Positions 9,288 through 18,663 of a DNA stretch of 64,000 nucleotides are shown in pieces (position 1 is the first letter of the stretch; each line of letters opens with the position of its first letter). The notes under the pieces are model-generated. The model was not told the DNA's origin. It was given only the letters and a program-made list of their open reading frames with translations, and did no database searches. The DNA lies in NCBI RefSeq assembly GCF_900102215.1, contig NZ_FNBG01000006.1, positions 1 through 64,000 on the forward strand. The letters run 5' to 3'. The translations under genes and the position numbers were made by a program. Source of the DNA: Fontibacillus panacisegetis. GTDB lineage: Bacteria > Bacillota > Bacilli > Paenibacillales > Paenibacillaceae.

Positions 9288-9814
9288 TGTTGATCCTCCC
9301 CTGCATCCCAACGATGATGATACTGCTGAAGCCGTGGATGCAAATTTTGAGGTTGAGCCGTCAATATCAATCTAACCTTCACAATCCATTCTTCAAAGGA
9401 AGAGAAGGAAGCCAGCACATTCGCCATTTCCGGTGTTACGTATACAAAATAAGGAGCTGAATAGTTCTCCGTCAAATGACGAAGCGCTGCTTCGAGTGGA
9501 GTGTACTTCTTTCTTTTCCCCTCCCAGCCCTCAACGATAACATGCCGATGTCCAGCATGCCGTCTCCAGTCATGAAGGCGATCCTCCCGTTTATAATACG
9601 AGCTGACCGTTACATGGCGGTACATCCTTCTAACCGTTTCCTCATGCAGGGGATACAACACTAGCTTCTCAAAATCCCTGCCCGCAGCTACTGCAGCAGC
9701 ACGTTCCAAGTCTTCTTCTGTTACTTCTTCAAAGGTATCATAATAAAACAGTGTCCCTTTGCGCTTCTTCTGAGGTGGTTCGTATCCAAAGGGAACTTGA
9801 ATATTATGTCTCAT
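9284..9814 (-). CDS. Conserved protein of unknown function upstream of nagZ
   Basis: About 176 residues, not recognised. The ATG at 9814 sits behind AGGAGGAGACAGGA; a TTG seven codons upstream would overlap this ribosome site and is less likely. The protein is charged and soluble, with no signal peptide or membrane segment. It contains a VTEEDLERAAAVAAGRD helix, a YPLHEETVRRM stretch and several His/Arg-rich pieces (DWRRHAGHRH), ending in QQYHHRW. It overlaps the start of the NagZ-like gene by 4 bases, so the two are co-translated. No enzymatic motif is certain. Confidence 0.7.
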   Translation of the reverse strand: MRHNIQVPFGYEPPQKKRKGTLFYYDTFEEVTEEDLERAAAVAAGRDFEKLVLYPLHEETVRRMYRHVTVSSYYKREDRLHDWRRHAGHRHVIVEGWEGKRKKYTPLEAALRHLTENYSAPYFVYVTPEMANVLASFSSFEEWIVKVRLILTAQPQNLHPRLQQYHHRWDAGEDQQ

Positions 9815-9836
9815 TCCTGTCTCCTCCTGAAGCAAT

Positions 9837-10520
9837 CTAACCAGCTATACGGTCAAGAATGCTGTATAATATGCCGATGGCCGTTTCGCTCCGATCCATT
9901 TCCTTCACGATTTGCTCTTTGGTCTGTATATAAGGTGCTTCCACCAATGCGTCCTTCCAATGATGCAGCATCAATTCGACACTCTCTGGGGACGTCTCCA
10001 AATGGAACTGTAATCCGACCGTATTCTCATTATAAGCAAACGCCTGATTCCTGCATCCTTCAGATTGGGCTAACCACACTGCCCCTTGCGGCAGCTCAAA
10101 GGTGTCACCATGCCACTGAAATGAATAGAAATCCTCCGGTAGATCTTGCAACCAAGGATGATTTTCACCCGTTCTTGATATACGATGCCATCCTATTTCT
10201 TTGTGATCATGACGATAGACACGTCCTCCTAACAATTCTGCCAGCATTTGAGCGCCAAAGCAAATCCCCAGCACCTTTTGGTTCTGCCTGATTGCTTCAA
10301 GTATGTACTCCTTCTCTTGAATTAACCATGGATAGGTTTCCTCTTCATATACACTCATCGGTCCGCCCATAATGATAATTAAATCAGCTGTATCGAATTC
10401 CTTCCTTGATAATCCTATGGTAGCTTCTCGAATCCAAGCATTATAGCCGCGCTGCTCAGCCCATTGATGAACTACATCATAATTGCCTAATTCAAAATGC
10501 TTCAGTATCAAAATATTCAT
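9837..10520 (-). CDS. Class I glutamine amidotransferase-like protein
   Basis: About 227 residues with the class I glutamine amidotransferase fold seen in GMP synthase-like stand-alone proteins. The nucleophilic Cys is in LGICFGAQ and the His/Glu pair in LQFHLETSPE near residue 175. It lacks a fused synthetase domain, so it is not GuaA itself; relatives include gamma-glutamyl hydrolases and unassigned amidotransferases. ATG 10520 is preferred over GTG 10529 because GGAG lies 10 bases before it. It heads the leftward run that continues into the unknown protein and the NagZ-like gene. Confidence 0.82.
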   Translation of the reverse strand: MNILILKHFELGNYDVVHQWAEQRGYNAWIREATIGLSRKEFDTADLIIIMGGPMSVYEEETYPWLIQEKEYILEAIRQNQKVLGICFGAQMLAELLGGRVYRHDHKEIGWHRISRTGENHPWLQDLPEDFYSFQWHGDTFELPQGAVWLAQSEGCRNQAFAYNENTVGLQFHLETSPESVELMLHHWKDALVEAPYIQTKEQIVKEMDRSETAIGILYSILDRIAG

Positions 10521-10768
10521 AGGATTCACTCTCCATCGGTCAATTAAACATGTTGCTTACTGTTTTTTTGATCATAATTGTATTAAGCTTGTAAGTCTAT
10601 TCGTTATGTATAATAGTGCAAATAATTGTTGATTTTGTTATCTTGCTATTATAGCTGGACCTACAGGAGAAAAATTGCCTGATGACGAGTGGATTTCGAC
10701 CTATTACCCATTACACTCCTTACTTCATTACGCTGTTCAAAAAGCTAACCGACATCACGCCAGCCCAG

Positions 10769-11485
10769 CTAAGCTTTACGCTTCATTCCCCTTATGAGCA
10801 TTTTTGTCTCTTGATCGACACGGTAGGACTCTGTAATTTTTTGCAGCGCTTTATTGAAGGTGAAATCGTCAAGCGTATTGTTCCGCAGCAATACCATCGT
10901 TTGCCCGGGCAGTTTTATGAAGCATATAGAGACCGCCCAGGCAACTGCCATTTTCACATAGTAGCCTTTATGCTCGATACGATTCAGTAGCCTTAGAACT
11001 TCATCAATGTACTCCTCATCAACAAAGAAATTCAGCAGCATAACGACGCCAAATCGCAGTTCATATTCCTGAGTCGAGGATAGGTATGACTGTAGAAAAG
11101 GCCATACCTTGTCTTTATTTTTATTGGTAAATTTAAGCCCAATGCAGAAGCTGTCGCATATGGACCAATTGTTTATTTTCGGCACAAAATTGCCTACGTA
11201 TTCCAGTATTTCTTCTATATCTGCCTTTACATAGCCGATCAACATTCCCTGTAGCATAATCTCCTCAAAATACTCACTCTCTGAGCCCTTAAGGCTCGCC
11301 TTAAGATATGTTCTCCAATTATCCTTAGCCAATGATTTAGCAAGTTTACGAAGCTCAGGCAACCGTACGCCTAATACAGTATCGTTATCAACATTCGGAA
11401 TAAGTGATGTAGCAAACTTCTGATACTTGTGATCCGCCAGCTGTAAAAGCTGGTTCTTGATCTGTTCCTTCATCTTCTTTTCCAC
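10769..11485 (-). CDS. AlkD-like DNA alkylation repair protein
   Basis: About 238 residues made of HEAT-like helical repeats, matching the DNA alkylation repair family (AlkC/AlkD). AlkD-type glycosylases excise 3-methyladenine and 7-methylguanine. Conserved-looking pieces are GVRLPELRKLAK near residue 40, NNWSICDSF near 105 and the KGYYVKMAVAWAVS helix near 170. The start is probably GTG at 11485, preceded by GAGG seven bases away. No other repair gene adjoins it. Family-level assignment is good; catalytic activity is not demonstrated by sequence alone. Confidence 0.82.
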   Translation of the reverse strand: MEKKMKEQIKNQLLQLADHKYQKFATSLIPNVDNDTVLGVRLPELRKLAKSLAKDNWRTYLKASLKGSESEYFEEIMLQGMLIGYVKADIEEILEYVGNFVPKINNWSICDSFCIGLKFTNKNKDKVWPFLQSYLSSTQEYELRFGVVMLLNFFVDEEYIDEVLRLLNRIEHKGYYVKMAVAWAVSICFIKLPGQTMVLLRNNTLDDFTFNKALQKITESYRVDQETKMLIRGMKRKA

Positions 11486-11548
11486 ATTCCAACCTCTTTC
11501 CCATCAAGTTTCAACAGAGTAAAATAGCAAATCAGCGTAATTGGGAGA

Positions 11549-11590
11549 CAAAAAATAAATAAACCGCCCGGAAAAATCCAGGCAGTTCGT
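11549..11590 (-). terminator. Terminator of the YcdB-SLH gene
   Basis: On the minus strand AACTGCCTGGA pairs with TCCGGGCGGTT (three G-T pairs) around TTTT, followed by TATTTATTTTTT. It lies 16 bp past the stop codon at 11606. Confidence 0.85.
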
Positions 11591-11605
11591 ATCAGTTATT
11601 TTATA

Positions 11606-13960
11606 TTATTGACTAATGACCTGATCCATCTTACCTTGAAGTTTGACAAGATTCATGATGATTGTAGCTGCATCTGCTCTAGTTACATTTCCTTTAGGAT
11701 TAATCTGTCCATTCTGTCCTTGTAGGAGGCCTAATTTAAGACTAAGGGCAACTGCACCCCGATTTTGAATGGATGTGGTATCACTAAACTGGTTAAGAGA
11801 AGCATCCTGGTTCAAAAATGATGTGAACTTATCGTAGTTCACGATAGAAGCGAGTGAAACTGCCAGCTGTTCACGTGTCAGTTTGTCCTCGAGCTCCAGC
11901 GTCTGATTCCAATCGATCCATTTTCGCTCGGCAGCAAAACCAACAACATCATAGTAAGTATTGTCTGGAGCAACCCCTGCTATTGGCTTCTTGTCGCTTT
12001 CATCTCCACCATATGAATAGCTGGTATAACTCGAATAATAAGGTGCTACCGCCTTAACCATCATAGTGAGCCATTCCCCGAGCGTCACCTGTTTATCCGG
12101 ATTTATTCGGCTCTCCTCATCGAGCTCGATGATCTTATGCTCGATCAGGGTGGTCAGATCCTTCTCCGCCCAATGTCCTTTCAAATCTACCGCGTCTGCT
12201 ATTATTCCTTTATTTCCATACACAGAGTAATCATTAACTTTTACCCATTTACCGGTATTGGCATCAAGTACGTTGCTGTATAGATCTTGACCCTCTGTGT
12301 TTACTTCATATACGAGCTTGATTTCAGGTACACTGGATGCACTATTATAATAACCACCTGAATAACTATATTTCAGATCCAATTTAAAAAGTGACGAATA
12401 GGTTTGTAATGCCGTTTCTTTCGTTACAGAAGCAACCGGAGATAATGTGATTTTATCCAAAGCAGTGATACGGTCAGCGTAGTAGTTCGTTAAACGGCCA
12501 TATTTATCAAAATTAACGCTTGTCAGGGCATTAGAGACTGGAACGTCATTTACAAAAAGACCAAACTGATAACTATACTGTCCGCTCTCCTTGCTATAAT
12601 GATCTTCACCAGAAAACTCCAGCAGTTTTAACTTAGAACTGGCGTCTGGATACAAAGAGTTAATAAATTCATATGCCTTTTGCTTCGCGGTCTCCTTAGT
12701 CAATGGTGTTCCTTTGACTGGTGCAGGTAAAGATTCCTGTCCTTCAGACAATCCATAATTCTCAATACGATAATCCAGTATTTGACCTGTAACTGCATCC
12801 ACTACTCCCTCGGTTTGAAGCGGATAGCCTTGCCCAATATTAGGAGTATCTTCTTGCCACAGTAATCTCCAAACTTTTCTCTTAGAATCGTTGTAATCTT
12901 TTCCTATGGTTTGAGATGAGAGCGAACGACCTGAAGGTATCACTGCCACCTTCTTAATAGTTTCCACTGCTTCCTTGGACGTCATCTCTGTATTTTCAGT
13001 TCTCGGTTGAAAAACTGATTTACTTTTTGGAACAGCTATTTTTTCATTCTTAGTAGAAGATAGTGACTCTCCTGAGTAGTTCAATCTCTTTCCCGTTATA
13101 GCATCAATAGCGTAAAGAGATTCGTCAGAAGGACGCCAGCCAAGAATCCATTCTTGAACAACTTCTTTTTTAATTACCGGAACATAATATAGCTCCACAT
13201 TAAACTCATTATTAAATTTTTTCTCAGCAGCAGACTTTGAAATTTTAGGAGTTGCAGAAGGATATTCCAAGCCCTCGGCAATACTAGAGTATTGAGTGAT
13301 ATTCCCATTAGAATCTATAGTCATCGATACATTATCTAGTGAAGGAATCCCGTTACGATTAAGCGTAAAAAAATAACTATATTGAATAGGTCCAAAAAGC
13401 GCCGTTGATGTAGAGTTCCAATACTGATCCTGTAAATGCAAATTCGTAATTTTCAAGGACGGTAATACCTTGGAAATAAACTTTATCGCTTGTTCCTTTG
13501 CTTCTTCCCTTGATAGCTTAGGAGGATAATATGATGCATCCTCTTGGCTAGAAAAATTGGCATACAAATTAATCAATTCTCCGGTATTTGCATTCAACTG
13601 AGTAGAGGTTCCATTATAATCCCTATACGAATCACCATTTCTCCATTGTATGTCCCATATCAAAAAGCTATCATTGGACATGTATGTATCATTCTCTCTC
13701 AGCTGAGCATATTCCACCTTGGCGTTCTTCAACGAAGGCACTAATTCCTTGATTTTAGCGATTGCTTGATCCTTGGAAAACTTAACATTCTCAGATTCCG
13801 CAGTTATTGAGTCATCTCCTGTATACAAGGGAGCATCCATTTGAGATGAGCTGCCCGATGCATTTGTAGTTACCGTCACTGTATTTGCCGAAGCTAACCC
13901 TTGTGGCAGCATCAATGATAACGCTATTACAGTTAGCAATGCCATTTTTCTAGTTTTCAA
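11606..13960 (-). CDS. Secreted YcdB/PepSY-repeat protein with C-terminal SLH domains
   Basis: A 784-residue exported protein. An N-terminal signal peptide (LLTVIALSLMLPQGLASA) is followed by repeated PepSY/YcdB-like modules, recognisable by recurring KEQAIKFI-, KETAKQKAYEFI- and KETALQTYSSLF-type helices and YxxDAITGK or LDANTGKW strands. SLH-type repeats follow from about residue 590 (DLKGHWAEKDL...), ending in RADAATIIMNL. SLH repeats bind secondary cell-wall polymer, so the protein should sit at the cell surface. PepSY modules are thought to inhibit or regulate extracellular proteases. A large SLH subtilase is encoded about 6 kb away, but no direct link is shown. Start ATG 13960 with an AAGGG-type site. 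Confidence 0.82.
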   Translation of the reverse strand: MKTRKMALLTVIALSLMLPQGLASANTVTVTTNASGSSSQMDAPLYTGDDSITAESENVKFSKDQAIAKIKELVPSLKNAKVEYAQLRENDTYMSNDSFLIWDIQWRNGDSYRDYNGTSTQLNANTGELINLYANFSSQEDASYYPPKLSREEAKEQAIKFISKVLPSLKITNLHLQDQYWNSTSTALFGPIQYSYFFTLNRNGIPSLDNVSMTIDSNGNITQYSSIAEGLEYPSATPKISKSAAEKKFNNEFNVELYYVPVIKKEVVQEWILGWRPSDESLYAIDAITGKRLNYSGESLSSTKNEKIAVPKSKSVFQPRTENTEMTSKEAVETIKKVAVIPSGRSLSSQTIGKDYNDSKRKVWRLLWQEDTPNIGQGYPLQTEGVVDAVTGQILDYRIENYGLSEGQESLPAPVKGTPLTKETAKQKAYEFINSLYPDASSKLKLLEFSGEDHYSKESGQYSYQFGLFVNDVPVSNALTSVNFDKYGRLTNYYADRITALDKITLSPVASVTKETALQTYSSLFKLDLKYSYSGGYYNSASSVPEIKLVYEVNTEGQDLYSNVLDANTGKWVKVNDYSVYGNKGIIADAVDLKGHWAEKDLTTLIEHKIIELDEESRINPDKQVTLGEWLTMMVKAVAPYYSSYTSYSYGGDESDKKPIAGVAPDNTYYDVVGFAAERKWIDWNQTLELEDKLTREQLAVSLASIVNYDKFTSFLNQDASLNQFSDTTSIQNRGAVALSLKLGLLQGQNGQINPKGNVTRADAATIIMNLVKLQGKMDQVISQ

Positions 13961-14050
13961 TCTATTCCACCCTTCCCTATTTATACTTCCTCCAATATTA
14001 ATGCATTTTACATGTATTTACCATAAACAGAAACAAATATTTACATATCC

Positions 14051-14082
14051 AAAGCCCAGTCTAAGTAGACTGGGCTTTATTT
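14051..14082 (-). terminator. Terminator of the LacI-type regulator gene
   Basis: A near-perfect stem, AAAGCCCAGTCTA/TAGACTGGGCTTT with a short loop, lies between the regulator stop codon and the next leftward gene. It ends in T-rich sequence on either strand, so it can act in both directions. Confidence 0.8.
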
Positions 14083-14114
14083 TAGAGAGATAAAACTGCA
14101 TTGCAAGATTATCC

Positions 14115-15146
14115 TTACTCAATACGCATCGTAGACTCCCGAACTACTAATTCTGCAGGGAACACTTTATGAATGTGTGTAGTTTTCTTATGAATTAGAT
14201 CAAACAGGATTTTAATTGTTTCTTCAGCTATATCTTCAGCAGGCTGCCGGATCGTCGTTATAGATGGATTGTAGTAATAAGAAATATCCACGCCATCAAA
14301 TCCTGCCACAGAATAATCTTCCGGAATTCGCTTGCCTGCTTCAAAGATCGCTTTGCAAGCACCTATCGCCAAACTGTCAGATATCGCAAAAATAGCCGTA
14401 AACTCGTCCTCGGACTCTAACAGCTCTTTGGTGACCACATAACCATTTTTCATGGAATAACTTTCCAGATCTTCCTTCATACATCTTACTAATCGTTCAT
14501 TATACGCCAAACCATGATCAGCCAACGCTTTCTTGTATCCTTCAAGTCTCAGCTTCCCGATACTTACATCGTCCATCGTGGCAGAAATAAGAGCGATTTT
14601 CTTATGACCTTGACTGCACAAATAATCTACCATTTTGTAGCTTTCCTTGAAGTCATCAACCGAAACCGAGGAATACTCATTAGGATCGAATTCCTCCGTC
14701 ATGCCAATGGTACACAGAACATAAGGTACTGAAAGCTGTTCAAGCTTTTCTTTAGCATGGGAAAAATAACCTCCGAGAAATACGATTCCTCTAAGACGTT
14801 TTTCCTTTTCCAATTCTATGGCAACTTCAAGTTCATCTTCTTTATCGTCAACTCTCTGGAGTATAAACGAATATTTCTTCTGCTGGATTTCCTTCTCAAA
14901 TACTTGAATCAACCTGTTGAAGAAGGCATTTGTTATCCCTTTAATCAACACAGCAATCGTCTTCGATGCGGAACGCTTTAAATTTCTTGCGCTGTTATTC
15001 GGCACATAGTGGTTCTCTTTGATCACTTGCATAATCATCGCTTTAGTTTCTTCACTAATGTCAGGATGATTATTGATCGCGCGAGACACCGTAGTAACTC
15101 CAACACCACACATTTTTGCAATATCTATTATCGTAATTGAAGCCAT
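14115..15146 (-). CDS. LacI-family transcriptional regulator
   Basis: About 343 residues: an N-terminal LacI helix-turn-helix (TIIDIAKMCGVGVTTVSRAINN), the hinge helix YVPNNSARNLK and a sugar-binding-like effector domain containing VAGFDGVDIS and the C-terminal TTIRQPAEDIAEE motif. ATG 15146 gives the usual LacI N terminus; an in-frame extension to 15179 is unsupported. It lies directly downstream of the sugar importer operon, which has a LacI-type palindrome in its promoter region, so it probably represses or activates that operon in response to the imported sugar. Confidence 0.88.
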   Translation of the reverse strand: MASITIIDIAKMCGVGVTTVSRAINNHPDISEETKAMIMQVIKENHYVPNNSARNLKRSASKTIAVLIKGITNAFFNRLIQVFEKEIQQKKYSFILQRVDDKEDELEVAIELEKEKRLRGIVFLGGYFSHAKEKLEQLSVPYVLCTIGMTEEFDPNEYSSVSVDDFKESYKMVDYLCSQGHKKIALISATMDDVSIGKLRLEGYKKALADHGLAYNERLVRCMKEDLESYSMKNGYVVTKELLESEDEFTAIFAISDSLAIGACKAIFEAGKRIPEDYSVAGFDGVDISYYYNPSITTIRQPAEDIAEETIKILFDLIHKKTTHIHKVFPAELVVRESTMRIE

Positions 15147-15265
15147 ACACGTTCTTCCCTTACACCTTATTTCATCCAAAAAATAATACTAAGTAATCGT
15201 TTCTCTATAATGCTATATTATAAATGAGAATATAGCAATTAAATCGCTTGAAAACATGCTGGATA

Positions 15266-15322
15266 TAAAAAAGCAGGGTATTCTAGGGACTTTGAAATCA
15301 CCTGTTAGGAACACCCTACTTT
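15266..15322 (-). terminator. Terminator of the first sugar ABC operon
   Basis: On the minus strand AGTAGGGTGTTCCTA pairs with TAGAATACCCTGCT (mostly paired, long loop) followed by TTTTTT. It lies just past the stop codon of the second permease gene and separates the operon from the LacI gene. Confidence 0.8.
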
Positions 15323-15346
15323 TAAACGACTATCCTTGCCCTGCGA

Positions 15347-16183
15347 TTAACCCTTAACAGCCCCGGCAACAACGCCCTCAATAATATACTTTTGACAAGT
15401 CAGGAAGAAAATAACGATAGGAACGATAGCCAGAACCAACATAGCCATCATTGCGCCCATATCAATCGAACCATATCCACCCTTAAGGTACTGAATCGCA
15501 ATCGGGATTGTTTTCCACTCCGAACCAATAACCAAGAGTGGTAACAGATAGTCATTCCATACCCACATGACATTAAGAATCGCTACTGTAATCGCAATCG
15601 GTTTTAAAATCGGCAATACAACTTTGAAGAAGGATTGCACCGGATTACATCCATCAATCATAACCGCTTCTTCAATTTCAAGTGGAATGGATTTTACAAA
15701 TCCGCTAAACAGGAACACCGATAAGCCTGATCCAAAGCCCAAGTAAATCAAAATAATCCCGATTGGATTATCAATATACGTCATATTAGCAACCTTCGAC
15801 ATCGTGAACATTACCATTTGGAATGGAACGATCATGGAGAACACGAACACATAATACAACGTATTTGTAAATTTACCCTTGACTCTTGTGATATACCATG
15901 CAGTCATGGACGTGAACAAGACGATAACTCCGACAGAGAATACTGTAATGAACAAAGATAAACCAAATGCATTGATAAATCCTGTCTTCTCAATACCGCT
16001 CGTATAGTTCTCAAGTTTAACGAAAGTCGTACTGTCCGGCAGCTTAAAAGGTGCATCACTGATAAAGAATTTTCCTTTGAAGGAGTTCATTAGGACGATA
16101 AAGATCGGAGATAGAAACAACACCGCCAAGGCCAACATTATGATGAAAATTACAACATTTTGAATACGCGCCTTCTGCTGCAT
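15347..16183 (-). CDS. Carbohydrate ABC transporter permease (MalG-like)
   Basis: A 278-residue inner-membrane subunit with six predicted membrane spans. The cytoplasmic EAA loop EEAVMIDGCNPVQSFFKV, near residue 190, docks onto the transport ATPase. The N-terminal layout and length match MalG/CUT1 permeases. Its ATG shares one base with the TAA of the preceding permease (TAATG), so the two are translationally coupled. No ATPase gene is present in the operon, which suggests use of a shared MsmX-type ATPase encoded elsewhere. Confidence 0.88.
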   Translation of the reverse strand: MQQKARIQNVVIFIIMLALAVLFLSPIFIVLMNSFKGKFFISDAPFKLPDSTTFVKLENYTSGIEKTGFINAFGLSLFITVFSVGVIVLFTSMTAWYITRVKGKFTNTLYYVFVFSMIVPFQMVMFTMSKVANMTYIDNPIGIILIYLGFGSGLSVFLFSGFVKSIPLEIEEAVMIDGCNPVQSFFKVVLPILKPIAITVAILNVMWVWNDYLLPLLVIGSEWKTIPIAIQYLKGGYGSIDMGAMMAMLVLAIVPIVIFFLTCQKYIIEGVVAGAVKG

Positions 16184-17025
16184 TAGTTTTCAACCTCCTT
16201 ACTTCTGGTCATCTTAAGTTGTATTAAAGCGATGAGAGCTACAAGAATAAAGAATACTACGGCTTTAGCTTGACCAACGCCTTCATAACCTACTCTTCCA
16301 TAGAAGGTATTATAAATATCAAGCGCCAGCATCGTCGTTTGTTTAGCCGGAGCACCTGCAGTTAACGCCAGGTTCTGGTCAAACAATTTGAATGAGTTGG
16401 ACAATGAAAGGAACAAGCAAATCGTAATCGAAGGCATAACCAGCGGGATGGTTACATTACGTAAAATTCCGAAACGCGTACATCCATCAATTTTTGCTGC
16501 TTCAATAACATCTTTCGATACATTCTGAATACCTGCGATATAGATGATCATCATGTAACCAATTAATTGCCAGCACATGAGAACAATCAATCCCCAGAAG
16601 CCATACTTAGCATCAGAGGTTAGTGTAGCTTCGAATTTATACAAAACACCGTTAATAATCAGTTGCCAAATATAACCGAGCACGATCCCGCCGATCAAGT
16701 TCGGCATAAAAAATATCGTTCTGAATACGTTGGTGCCTTTTTTTCCACGTGTAAGTAATAAAGCAAAAGTAAAAGCAAGTACATTTATTGTAATGACATT
16801 TACGACTGTGAATTTTACTGTAAACCATAATGCATCAAGAAATTCTTTGTTAGAAAATGCTTTAATATAATTACTAAACCCTACCCATTTAGCATTATTC
16901 ACTGTTGTGAATTCTGTAAAGGACAGGTATACCCCTAAAATAAAGGGAATTACAAATGCTATTGTAAACGCCAGTATGGTTGGTAATGCAAAAAGAGGAA
17001 AGTATTTTTTTATAGACCTTTGCAT
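16183..17025 (-). CDS. Carbohydrate ABC transporter permease (MalF-like)
   Basis: A 280-residue membrane protein with six predicted spans and the EAA loop VIEAAKIDGCTRFGILRNV. It pairs with the MalG-like subunit encoded downstream to form the channel of a CUT1 sugar importer. It follows the binding-protein gene, separated by a stable hairpin that probably keeps permease expression below that of the binding protein. ATG 17025 with a GGAGAAG site. The substrate is not predictable from the permease sequence. Confidence 0.88.
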   Translation of the reverse strand: MQRSIKKYFPLFALPTILAFTIAFVIPFILGVYLSFTEFTTVNNAKWVGFSNYIKAFSNKEFLDALWFTVKFTVVNVITINVLAFTFALLLTRGKKGTNVFRTIFFMPNLIGGIVLGYIWQLIINGVLYKFEATLTSDAKYGFWGLIVLMCWQLIGYMMIIYIAGIQNVSKDVIEAAKIDGCTRFGILRNVTIPLVMPSITICLFLSLSNSFKLFDQNLALTAGAPAKQTTMLALDIYNTFYGRVGYEGVGQAKAVVFFILVALIALIQLKMTRSKEVEN

Positions 17026-17087
17026 GATGTTCTTCTCCTTATCCAGGATTAAAAAATAATGAGGTTCAGCAGGTTTTTCTCATCTAG

Positions 17088-17131
17088 AAATTTATGCCAC
17101 AGTGCACCGTGAAAGGCACACCGTGGCATAA
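17088..17131 (-). promoter_or_regulatory. Intercistronic hairpin between binding-protein and permease genes
   Basis: An inverted repeat with perfect 10-bp outer arms (TTTATGCCAC/GTGGCATAAA) extends inward to about 18 bp with a few mismatches. It lies 13 bp past the binding-protein stop codon and is not followed by a clear T-run. This suits a partial terminator or RNA-stabilising stem that raises binding-protein mRNA relative to permease mRNA. Confidence 0.7.
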
Positions 17132-17143
17132 ACTAATCAGTCA

Positions 17144-18538
17144 TTATTTAGCTTTTTCAGACTTCCAGGCATCCTTGAATGCAGTTACAACTTGATCCCA
17201 AGTTTGGTTGCCTTGAGCGTATTGCAAGAGTGCATCACCAAAAATGTTCTTGAACTCTTCACTTGGGAATGCTGCAAATGTCCAAGGTACAGAAGTGATT
17301 CCGTCTTTTTCCATCCATGCCAACACTTCTTTTGCAAGTGGATCAGCAGGTTTTTCGTTGTCTTTAAATGTGTTGAATGGAGCGATGAAACCAAGTTCAT
17401 TTGTTACATAAGCCTTACCTTTGTCACTGGAGAACAACCATTCCAAGAAAGCGATAGAAGCTTGTTGCTTCTCAGGTGATACTTTGCTGTTAATTGCGAA
17501 GTAGTTCTCAGTACCGATTGCAAGACCTTGACTCTTATCATCTGGCATACCTGTGTATACAGGCAAGAATTTGATGTCTTCAGCTTTTACTACGTTACCG
17601 CCAACTTCGTTGATTTGTCCCCATGCCCAGTTACCGTTTTGAACCATAGCTGATTGACCAAGAGCAAATTCAGCCATGGAATCAGTTACAGATTTACTTC
17701 CAAGAAGCGTACCTTTAGTAACCGAGTTGTTGATATATAGGTCGAAAATGTTCTTGAAGTTGTCTGCATATTTGAATTGAGCTTCATTAGTAGCAAGACC
17801 AGCAAGAATCGTGTTGTCATACTCAGTGTTATCTTTGAATTCATAGTAGAGCGGTATGTTAGCTAAGTGAGTTTGCCATCTCCATTGTTCACCAGCAGCG
17901 AGGGAAGTAGAAGAGAATACGCCTTTAATTCCAAGCTGATCTTTCTTGGCAGTCATATCCTCAACAACCGCTTTCAAAGTAGCGAAGTCGTTAACTTCTT
18001 CCATTGAGGAGACGGATACTGCTTTGTCAGCAAGTGCAAAGTATTTTTGCATGATAGCGTTGTTATAAATGATGCCATAACCTTCTACAACGTAAGGGAT
18101 ACCATAAACGCCATCGCCATCAGTTACAGCAAGGCTTTGGTCAGACAAGTAGCTGTAAAGCTTAGTATCTTTCAAATTCAAAGTGTAATCTTTCCAGTTC
18201 TGATATCCAACCGGCCCGTTCATTTGGAAAATCGTTGGAGCATCAGATTTAGCGATCTCAGCCTTCAACTGAGTTTCATAAGTACCAGCTGCAGCAGTTT
18301 GAACTTTAACCTTAACCCCAGTTTCTGCTTCGTAATCCTTAGCAATCTTCTCATAAATTGGAGCGATTTCTGGTTTGAAGTTAAGGAAGTAAATTTCCCC
18401 AGCACCTTTAGTTGCTGTACCAGAGTTACTTGGAGTATTGGATGTACCTGCGTTTTCGTTTTTGTTGCCACATCCTACTGCCAAACCGGCAACAAGAGTT
18501 AAAGCCAGCGCCATACCTAAAAGCTTTTTAACCTTCAT
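17144..18538 (-). CDS. Extracellular sugar-binding lipoprotein of ABC importer
   Basis: A 464-residue CUT1-type solute-binding protein. A signal peptide ends in a lipobox (AVGC), followed by a Asn/Ser/Thr-rich linker and a two-domain binding fold with family features such as YGIPYVVEGYGIIYNN and a QSAMVQNGNWAWGQI segment. It should be lipid-anchored outside the membrane and deliver an oligo- or monosaccharide to the downstream permeases. A good promoter, a CRE-like site and a LacI-type palindrome lie upstream. The sugar is unknown; no glycosidase is in this cluster. Confidence 0.9.
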   Translation of the reverse strand: MKVKKLLGMALALTLVAGLAVGCGNKNENAGTSNTPSNSGTATKGAGEIYFLNFKPEIAPIYEKIAKDYEAETGVKVKVQTAAAGTYETQLKAEIAKSDAPTIFQMNGPVGYQNWKDYTLNLKDTKLYSYLSDQSLAVTDGDGVYGIPYVVEGYGIIYNNAIMQKYFALADKAVSVSSMEEVNDFATLKAVVEDMTAKKDQLGIKGVFSSTSLAAGEQWRWQTHLANIPLYYEFKDNTEYDNTILAGLATNEAQFKYADNFKNIFDLYINNSVTKGTLLGSKSVTDSMAEFALGQSAMVQNGNWAWGQINEVGGNVVKAEDIKFLPVYTGMPDDKSQGLAIGTENYFAINSKVSPEKQQASIAFLEWLFSSDKGKAYVTNELGFIAPFNTFKDNEKPADPLAKEVLAWMEKDGITSVPWTFAAFPSEEFKNIFGDALLQYAQGNQTWDQVVTAFKDAWKSEKAK

Positions 18539-18605
18539 TTTTTATCCCCCTCTTTTTGATGATTAAAAATTTGATTAAACGTACACGAAAGTTTTCAGCA
18601 AAAAA

Positions 18606-18619
18606 TGTTAACGCTTTCT
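18606..18619 (-). promoter_or_regulatory. Catabolite-responsive (CRE-like) element
   Basis: TGTTAACGCTTTCT matches the CcpA box TGWNANCGNTTWCA except at the last base. It lies in the 5' leader, about 45-60 bp downstream of the -10 box of the sugar-binding-protein promoter, where CcpA roadblock repression is common. Confidence 0.6.
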
Positions 18620-18637
18620 AATTCTACCGAAATCCTT

Positions 18638-18657
18638 ATCGGTAACGTTTTCGGTAC
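18638..18657 (-). promoter_or_regulatory. LacI-family operator candidate
   Basis: ACCGAAAACGTTACCGAT on the minus strand is an imperfect palindrome around AACGTT, the core typical of LacI-type sites. It begins about 7 bp after the -10 box, over the start of transcription, and so is well placed for repression by the LacI-family protein encoded downstream of the importer operon. Confidence 0.55.
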
Positions 18658-18663
18658 ATTGTC

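Noticed and set aside
14090..14106. Fourth copy of the palindromic element (ACTGCATTGCAAG)
   Set aside because: Only one site, with the wrong arm spacing and no neighbours at 50-60 bp.
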